Of a stretch of DNA of 64,000 bases, positions 57,679 to 64,000 are shown piece by piece. Location of the stretch: NCBI GenBank assembly GCA_011033025.1, contig WFMF01000148.1:329194-393193 (forward strand), read 5' to 3'. Both the position numbers and the translations under genes were made by a program. Position 1 is the stretch's first letter, and each line of letters starts with the position of its first letter. Source of the stretch: Beroe forskalii. Taxonomy: Eukaryota > Ctenophora > Nuda > Beroida > Beroidae. The notes beneath the pieces are model-generated. The model saw only the letters and a list, made by a program, of their open reading frames with translations. It did not search any database and was not told the DNA's origin.

Positions 57679-58892
57679 TCCAACAGTATGTAGTTTGATC
57701 CCATGTTGCCCAAAGGCAGTTTCGACCCACGTAACTTGCCCTCACGTAGTCCGAACCCTCGTTACTAGCCCACACGCAAGTCTAACCCACATAAATCACC
57801 CTTAGAAGTCCAAAACTAAGTTATTCTAACTTGAAATTACTAGAATTGATATATGTCTTAATTTCTACAAAACGTCCGTGTGTACTCACGTGCTTAAATA
57901 TAGCAACCAGATCTAATTTCACGTGCATAAGTCGTATTTAAACTCATTTCAACGTAACCAAGTCGAAAATCCCGTGTAAATATCAATTTCTTCAAATCCC
58001 CTAATTTCTACAAAACGTCCGTGTGTACTCACGTGCTAAAATATGGCAACCAGATCTAATTTCATGTGCATTAGTCGTATTTAAACCCATTTCAACATAA
58101 TCAAGTCGAAAATCCTGCGTAAATATCAATTTCTTCAAATCCCCTAATTTCTACAAAACGTCCGCGTGAACTCACGTGCTTCACTAGTCCATCGTATATT
58201 TCCCCGTTATTCGGACCCCCGTTATTCGGACCCCCGTTATTCTGACCCACATAATCCGATGAAAACTCTATGAGTTGGAGATGTAAAAGTAGCGCAAAAT
58301 AGCGTTCTATCACAAAATACGCTATTTTAGTGGTTTTACGCGATTTTGATGACGTCATCACAGCACCCAAATAGGCTCAAACCAACTTCCCATATAGCCT
58401 ATAAGACAATTCCGCCTTAGTACAACCTACTTTGACCGGTCTCATCTCAAGATAAGCTGATGTTCTTGACATATCACTCGTTTAAGTTTTTCTCCTAAAA
58501 TTTTGAAATTGATTTTTCATCGTACCTTAGAAAATCGTGTATATCTCGATGAAAAATCGAGATAGCCCAATGATCCGTATGATTTTCTGAAAGCTCTTTA
58601 AATTTCCAACCAACGATTTTTCAACATTTTTGAGCTATCTCCATTCCTTCTTGGTGAAAAATGCGCATAAAGATGGCCTATTCTTGCTAAAAAAGCAATA
58701 AAATTTCGCTAAGTTGATGACGTCATAGTGACGTGAAAATGACGTCACCAGAACTTCTTTTATAGCCTATAACATTTTCCCATCTTAGATCAACAAAACG
58801 TGACCTCGATCATGGCTCTACAATTTCCCGTTCTTGACATCTCGGCTTTCCAAATTTGCTCCCAATTATCATGATACATCTTCTTATTATAC

Positions 58893-59038
58893 TACACCAC
58901 CAAAACCGTTGGACGGTTGGTCTAGTAACCCCCCGCTGGTTTGGATGTGATCAGCCCATTTGGTCTCTTTTCAGGTTCCGTTGTCACATCCAAACCCGCG
59001 GGGGGTTACTAGACCAACCGTCCAACGGTTTTGGTGGT
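58893..59038. repeat. Large hairpin, copy 3 of array
   Basis: Full-length arms, near-identical to copy 1. Confidence 0.95.
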
Positions 59039-60284
59039 GATATCTTGACATATGTATGTAGTTTGAACCCATGTTACTTGCCCAAAGGCAGTTTGGACCC
59101 ACGTAACTTGCCCTCACGTAGTCCGAGCCCTCGTTACTAGCCCACACGCAAGTCTAACCCACATAAATCACCCTGAGGAAGTCCAAAACTAAGTTATTCT
59201 AACTTGGAATTACTAGAATTGATATATGTCTTAATTTCTAAAAAACGTCAGTGTGTACTCACGTGCTGAAATATAGCAACCTGATCTAATTTCACGTGCA
59301 TTAGTCGTATTTGAACTCATATCAACGTAACCAAGTCGAAAATCCCGTGTAAATATCAATTTCTTCAAATCCCCTAATTTCTACAAAACGTCCGTGTGTA
59401 CTCACGTGCTAAAATATGGCAACCAGATCTAATTTCATGTGCATTAGTCGTATTTAAACTCATTTCAACATAATCAAGTCGAAAATCCTGCGTAAATATC
59501 AATTTCTTCCGTCCCTAATTTCTACAAAACGTCCGCGTGAACTCACGTGCTTCACTAGTCCATCGTATATTTCCCCGTTATTCGGACCCCCGTTATTCGG
59601 ACTCCCGTTATTCGGACCCACATAATCCGATGAAAACTCTATGAGTTGGAGATGTAAAAGTAGCGCAAAATAGCGTTCTATCACAAAATACGCTATTTTA
59701 GTGGTTTTACGCGATTTTGATGACGTCATCACAGCACCCAAATTAGCTCAAACCAACTTCCCATATAGCCTATAAGACAATTCCGCCTTAGTACAACATA
59801 CTTTGACCGGTCTCATTTCAAGATAAGCTGCAGTTCTTGACATATCACTCATTTAAGTTTTGTCCTATAATTTGGAAATCGATTTTTCCACCGTACCTTA
59901 GAAAATCGCGTATATCTCGATGAAAAATCGAGATAGCCCAATGATCCGTATGATTTTCTGAAAGCTCTTTAAATTTCCAACCAACGATTTTTCAAAATTT
60001 TTGAGCTATCTCCATTCCTTCTTGGTGAAAAAAAAAAAAAAAATGCGCTCGAAAATGACCTATTTTCGCTAAAAAAGCAATAAAATGACGCTAAGTTGAT
60101 GACGTCATAGTGACGTGATAATGACGTCACCAGAACTTCTCTTATAGCCTATAACACTTTCCCATCTTAGATCAACAAAACTTGACCTCGATCATGGCTC
60201 TACCATTTCCCGTTCTCGAGATCTCAGCGTTTCAAATTTGCTCCCAATTATCATGATATATATTATTAATCTTATATATTAACA

Positions 60285-60541
60285 CCCTGTGACACTCAAA
60301 TCTCTAACTTATACCCCTGGCCAGTTTCTTTTTTACCGCGGGAGGTTACCGCCCTGGCCAGGGCGGGAATCACCCTGTGACACTCAAATCTCTAACTTAT
60401 ACCCCTGGCCAGTTTTCTTTTTACCGCGGGGGGTTACCGCCCTGGCCAGGGCGGGAATACTATCACCCTGTGACACTCAAATCTCTAACTTATACCCCTG
60501 GCCTTTACCGCGGGGGGTTACCGCCCTGGCCAGAGCGGGAA
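60285..60541. repeat. ~90-bp tandem repeat x3 ending in GGCC palindrome
   Basis: Each copy: CACCCTGTGACACTCAAATC, CTAACTTATACCCCTGGCC, TTTACCGCGGG, then CCGCCCTGGCCAGGGCGGGA. A single inverse copy is at 23,773-23,860. Confidence 0.95.
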
Positions 60542-61922
60542 CAGAACACCAGTAATTAGATACCTGAGTGACGAGTTTGACATGATCATTTAAAAAAGCC
60601 AGGATTGGTGAGGATGACAGAAAATCAATACATTATGTACATTGTACAGCACAAGTTATCGCACTTACTAGAGCGATAGATCCAGACACGATGCAGATGA
60701 GATAGACTAAGGAGGGATTGTGTGAATCCAGGATCAGGACATAGGAAGACAGAATACCACCACCACGGGCAATCATTGAGGATATCCCAACTAGACCTGA
60801 TGAAGGGAAAGGTTTGAGATCTGAAAATGAATTAAATAGGTTGTATTTCCATCATCATAGGCCATGATAAATGATAATGACTCTGGCTTAACCGAATATC
60901 ATCACATCTCGGTAAACCCTCAAATAAGCCAACTACAACCGAGTCATATGCCAACTGGAAGCTTTGGATTTCTTTCATTAGCCTGTATTCCACTACTGCA
61001 TACATTAATAACGTCACACGATCTGCTGTATAATTAACCACACACTAACCTGATTTACAACAATCACACACTTACCTGATCTAGCCGATGAGGGAAACAC
61101 TTCACTGGTGTAGAGGTACATGAGACTACTAACAGCTAACATACACGACCTTGCTGTTACGAAACACACGAGCTGTACTGTGATTGGACCAATGAGGGGT
61201 GTGCCTTGGGTGTCACACCAAGCAACGAAGAGACAGGTTATGGTCAGGCAGTAGAAGGATATGAGACATTTCCTCCGACCATACTTGTCTCCAGACCTAG
61301 AAGATTGGGCTGAAAATACTTGAGAAAACAATAAAATGAGAGTGAGTCTTGCTAGATATACATACAAAGAAAAGTACAATTACAAAGCAAATTCAATATT
61401 GATCTTTTCAAGCATTCACCTGTAGAGCCAGTAGTAAGCCGGAAGAGAGGAGATTCCCATCATAGCACTGTTAACAAACACGTCCCCAGGAACAGCTGAC
61501 ACGTGGTAAGACAGGCAGTAGAGAAGAAGGGTGTTGGTAAAGAACACTTCAAACAGCCCCAAAACACTCATCTTAGTCCTGCAAAAACATAGTATTAAAT
61601 GAGGAACATTATGACGAAGAAGAAATCCAGCCAATATCTAACACACTCATTGTGAAATAATGATGCAACTCACTTGAAGGAAACATAAAGAATCTCAGAA
61701 ATAGACTCCATTTTTTCGGCAGTTGGAGTAGGAGTGTTATTTGCAATTACCAAACCAGATGGCAGTTTTACTCTATTGATGTCTGATATCTTTTTGAGGG
61801 ATTCCAGAGCCAATGTCATCTCACCTGGAATGATAATTTGGTAGATAAACTTACTACATGATTATGAAAAATATATTGTAATGATTGATTAATACAATTT
61901 CACATGATAAATAAGGTGGTTT

Positions 61923-62067
61923 CATCGTTCCGCGTCGATCAAATGGATTGATCAAATGAAAAACGCGCACAATACACTTTGATGAAGACATCCGCGCAAA
62001 AAAGCAAGTGCGTGCGATGGTGTGCATTTTTCATTTGATCAGTTCATTTGATCGATGCGTAACGATG
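61923..62067. repeat. Hairpin element with ~48-bp arms in transporter intron
   Basis: CATCGTTCCGCGTCGATCAA ... pairs with ... GATCGATGCGTAACGATG. Absent from the equivalent left-arm intron (32,265-32,395). Shares the GATCAAATG core with the 12,093 element. Confidence 0.85.
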
Positions 62068-63396
62068 CAGGTGCCTTACAACTGTTTTGTCAATTTCAGT
62101 TCCAAATAACGATTCAAACACACCTTTGCCTGCATAGAAGAATGGAGATTCAGGTAAAAACTTTCCAACCACGAGAGTACAAATAACAAGAAGTATTGCT
62201 AGTATGGTGAACACAGTTCTCCAAGATGTGATATAATAGAGCATAAGGGCAGATATAGTCAGGCCAAAACCAAACATTCCTTCTTTTATTGTGTTACAGG
62301 TATTCCTATACCTGTGAGAAAAGGATTAATTGATTGCATATTAAATTGCGAAAGTTTTTGAAAGACTATAAGCTCAAATCATTAGCAAAATATTTGACTA
62401 TCCTTTATGCATTCAGAAAATGCTTCAAATCAAGCAAGATGAAGTAACTACTTGGGAGGGATTAGCTCAGCTTGAAGAACATGTGTAACATTTTGAAGGC
62501 CTCCATGTAAAACTCCACTTATGCCTCGAAGAATGAGGAATTGGTTGTATGAAGAAGAGGAGGAAACCAATACTGTCACAAGGGTGTATAGGGCTAAGGT
62601 TGGAACTGCTACAGCTTTTCTACCATACCTGAAGATCATTTACCATTGAAAAATTGCAAATTACAATCTTTTGTTAACAATATTCATAGAATTGATGTGA
62701 AATCAGTTCTTAATACCAATATGTTCATATTCCTTGTAAAATATAATTGACATGTGTCAACTGCAGTGTTCCAGGACTTACTTATCAGCAGATACTCCAA
62801 GCAAAGTGGTGCCAATAGCATACCCAACAAAGTAATAGGTTATGGATAGTGCAGCAAGGTAAGCATTGTCACAGTACACACCATACTCTGAAGCTATGTT
62901 TGTCCGGTCATGCCATCTAGGGAATATTTTTCACTCTCTGAATAATTTAAGATCTTTCTAGTAAGTTAAGATTCAAATGCAGCAAGGAAGGAATGTTCAA
63001 ATAGTCTGAGATTCCAGATTTTATAAATGTTGGACCAAATAAATATGTGGTAACTGGGCATACAGATCAGCTTACATGTAATCTTGCTGTGTAAGTTGGC
63101 AGAATATTGAGATTCCCTTGCCACCAGACTTTATTGTCAACTCAGAACATTTTTGGGAATCACAATCCCACTCAGGAACCTGAAAATGATCAAGTCAGAA
63201 AAGCAACATTAGTAGGCAACATACTACTTTTATCATGATAATCATACAATGCATAGCCTATATTGAACAATAAAAACATACAAAGTGGTTAACAGGAAAA
63301 TAGGACTAACTTTTAGGAAGATAGAAACAGAAAATGCCACAACACAAGCAATGAACTGATACAAGGAGAAGACCAAAGTAGTTATCAACTGAGTAT

Positions 63397-63766
63397 ATAA
63401 TAATAATGTAAAGATTTTGCCATAAAGCAACTCAATTGGTCAGAAAATTCTTTCATCACACTTTATCATTTTAGCATGTACCCTAAACAAGGTACTCAAA
63501 ATATTTAACTATAAGTATTGTTCATCAAAGTTGTTAAAAAAAACCATATATACAAAGATCCATATGCATAACAGTCTGCCCTTCAAAACTTGACAGTATG
63601 TTGATGGCGTACTGTCATTAACTCTCTCACACAGTCTTCTCAACACTGTTTACAATTCCACTTCTGATGAAATGTCGCTTGTTAGGCTCATCAGCCTTCT
63701 TCCTCTTCAACTCTGCAACAAGAGTCCTGTGTGCAAGCCTGTGTGTATTGCAAGTCCTGTGTGTAT
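63397..63766. mobile_element. ~370-bp insertion in exon 1 of the right-arm transporter
   Basis: The left arm reads GAGTAT-TGCCAAAG straight through (inverse of 30,970-31,000). Here AT-rich sequence follows GAGTAT, and the insertion ends in GTGTGTAT before TGCC; TAT (possibly GTAT) flanks both ends as a short target duplication. It contains a doubled AAGxCTGTGTGTATTGC unit near its right end. Family not recognised. Confidence 0.8.
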
Positions 63767-63770
63767 TGCC

Positions 63771-63810
63771 AAAGTTACCCAAAGTTACCCAAAGTTACCC
63801 AAAGTTACCC
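63771..63810. repeat. AAAGTTACCC x4
   Basis: Perfect 10-bp tandem repeat inside the former exon 1; the left arm has a single unit. Confidence 0.97.
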
Positions 63811-64000
63811 AGGCTTACAATGACTTCTTCTACAGTTTGTTTCATTACTTCCTTAGTAAGTGGAGTCAGTGGATATTGCTAATTAATAAATAATCTCCTT
63901 TGTCCATAAGATCTGTGTACTAAAACTTGAATTGTATGTATTGTAATTCAATTAATTTCTATAATTCGATGCAATAATTTGATGCAAATACATCAGTATT

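Larger units (their letters stand above)
55986..60541. mobile_element. Amplified composite hairpin-ended element, ~3 units
   Basis: Three tandem units of ~1.34-1.56 kb. Each has a large hairpin (55,987; 57,553; 58,893), a variable-length CCGTTATTCGGACCCC minisatellite, ~125-bp repeats with TCACGTGC, and a ~600-bp block with TGATGACGTCATC palindromes. It closes with three copies of the CCGCCCTGGCCAGGGCGG palindrome. The left arm has a clean empty site at about 33,682 (GTTCTGTAACC). No coding capacity; at most 1 bp of target duplication. Confidence 0.85.
55814..63852 (-). pseudogene. SLC22-type MFS transporter, right-arm copy; first exon interrupted
   Basis: All ten exons of the left-arm gene have counterparts here. 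Exon 1 (63,852-63,348) is split by a ~370-bp insertion at 63,397-63,766 plus a 4x AAAGTTACCC expansion (63,771-63,810; one copy in the left arm), so the original start is cut off from TM1. An alternative start inside the insertion (63,430) would give MLYGKIFTLLLYTQLITTLV..., rejoining the original frame, so a product with a new N-terminus is possible. The downstream exons are open and very similar (for example VLGLFEVFF, SGDKYGRRKC, PESPFFYAGKG). The last intron carries the 4.55-kb composite array (236 bp in the left arm). Confidence 0.8.
49205..64000. repeat. Right arm of large inverted duplication
   Basis: Inverse of 30,690-42,490, plus core matches. Similarity is still running at the window end, so the duplication may continue. 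Arm-specific insertions: 55,986-60,541, 61,923-62,067, 63,397-63,766 and the G-tract at 50,904. Confidence 0.95.

Noticed and set aside
60289-60559. Proline/tyrosine-rich frames with repeated SLTYTPGQF
   Set aside because: Triplicated ~90-bp end repeat of the composite element; the frame has no context beyond the repeat.
30690-64000. The inverted duplication as a pure sequencing fold-back artefact
   Set aside because: The arms differ by multiple insertions with clean empty sites and by many substitutions, which a single-molecule fold-back would not create. A haplotype misjoin remains possible.

Overview
This is a eukaryotic nuclear window from an animal, most likely an AT-rich, repeat-rich non-vertebrate. 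The grounds are genes split by short GT-AG introns, animal gene families (WRAP73, POMP, DNAJC21, SLC22-type transporter), a CR1/L2-like LINE with a PHD-finger ORF1, and very abundant small hairpin repeats. I cannot name the species. There are no bacterial operons, CRISPR arrays or rRNA genes.

Layout. 1-10.5 kb: a two-exon gene for a basic, repeat-containing nuclear protein (minus strand), a palindromic minisatellite, and broken LINE copies. 10.6-20.4 kb: GC-rich dispersed repeats and a damaged upstream copy of a DNAJC21+POMP block. 20.9-29.0 kb: the readable copy of that block, DNAJC21 (12 exons, 555 codons if exon 1 is joined) and POMP (3 exons, 137 aa), both on the minus strand. 30.7-64 kb: a very large, diverged inverted duplication. 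Its left arm carries an SLC22-type transporter then WRAP73 (plus strand); its right arm carries WRAP73 then the transporter (minus strand). The two WRAP73 3' ends face each other across mirrored 21-bp minisatellites, a LINE-bearing insertion and a satellite-like core.

The two arms serve as built-in controls for each other. Sites empty in one arm and filled in the other expose several mobile elements: a 468-bp MITE with an 8-bp target duplication, a ~1.6-kb composite element ending in large hairpins (amplified to 4.55 kb in the right arm), and smaller hairpin elements. The transporter looks intact only in the left arm (502 codons in frame). Each WRAP73 copy has lost a different splice donor.

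Three stretches (about 1-1,560, 13,300-20,330 and 45,393-47,480) are rich in homopolymer runs and look like poorly corrected assembly. They align to clean sequence elsewhere in the window but with many run-length changes, so nothing about gene decay should be concluded from them alone.

The DNAJC21 and POMP products would act in ribosome and proteasome biogenesis, WRAP73 at centrosomes/microtubule ends, and the transporter in the plasma membrane. I see no sign that they form one pathway; the common thread of the window is duplication and repeat insertion.
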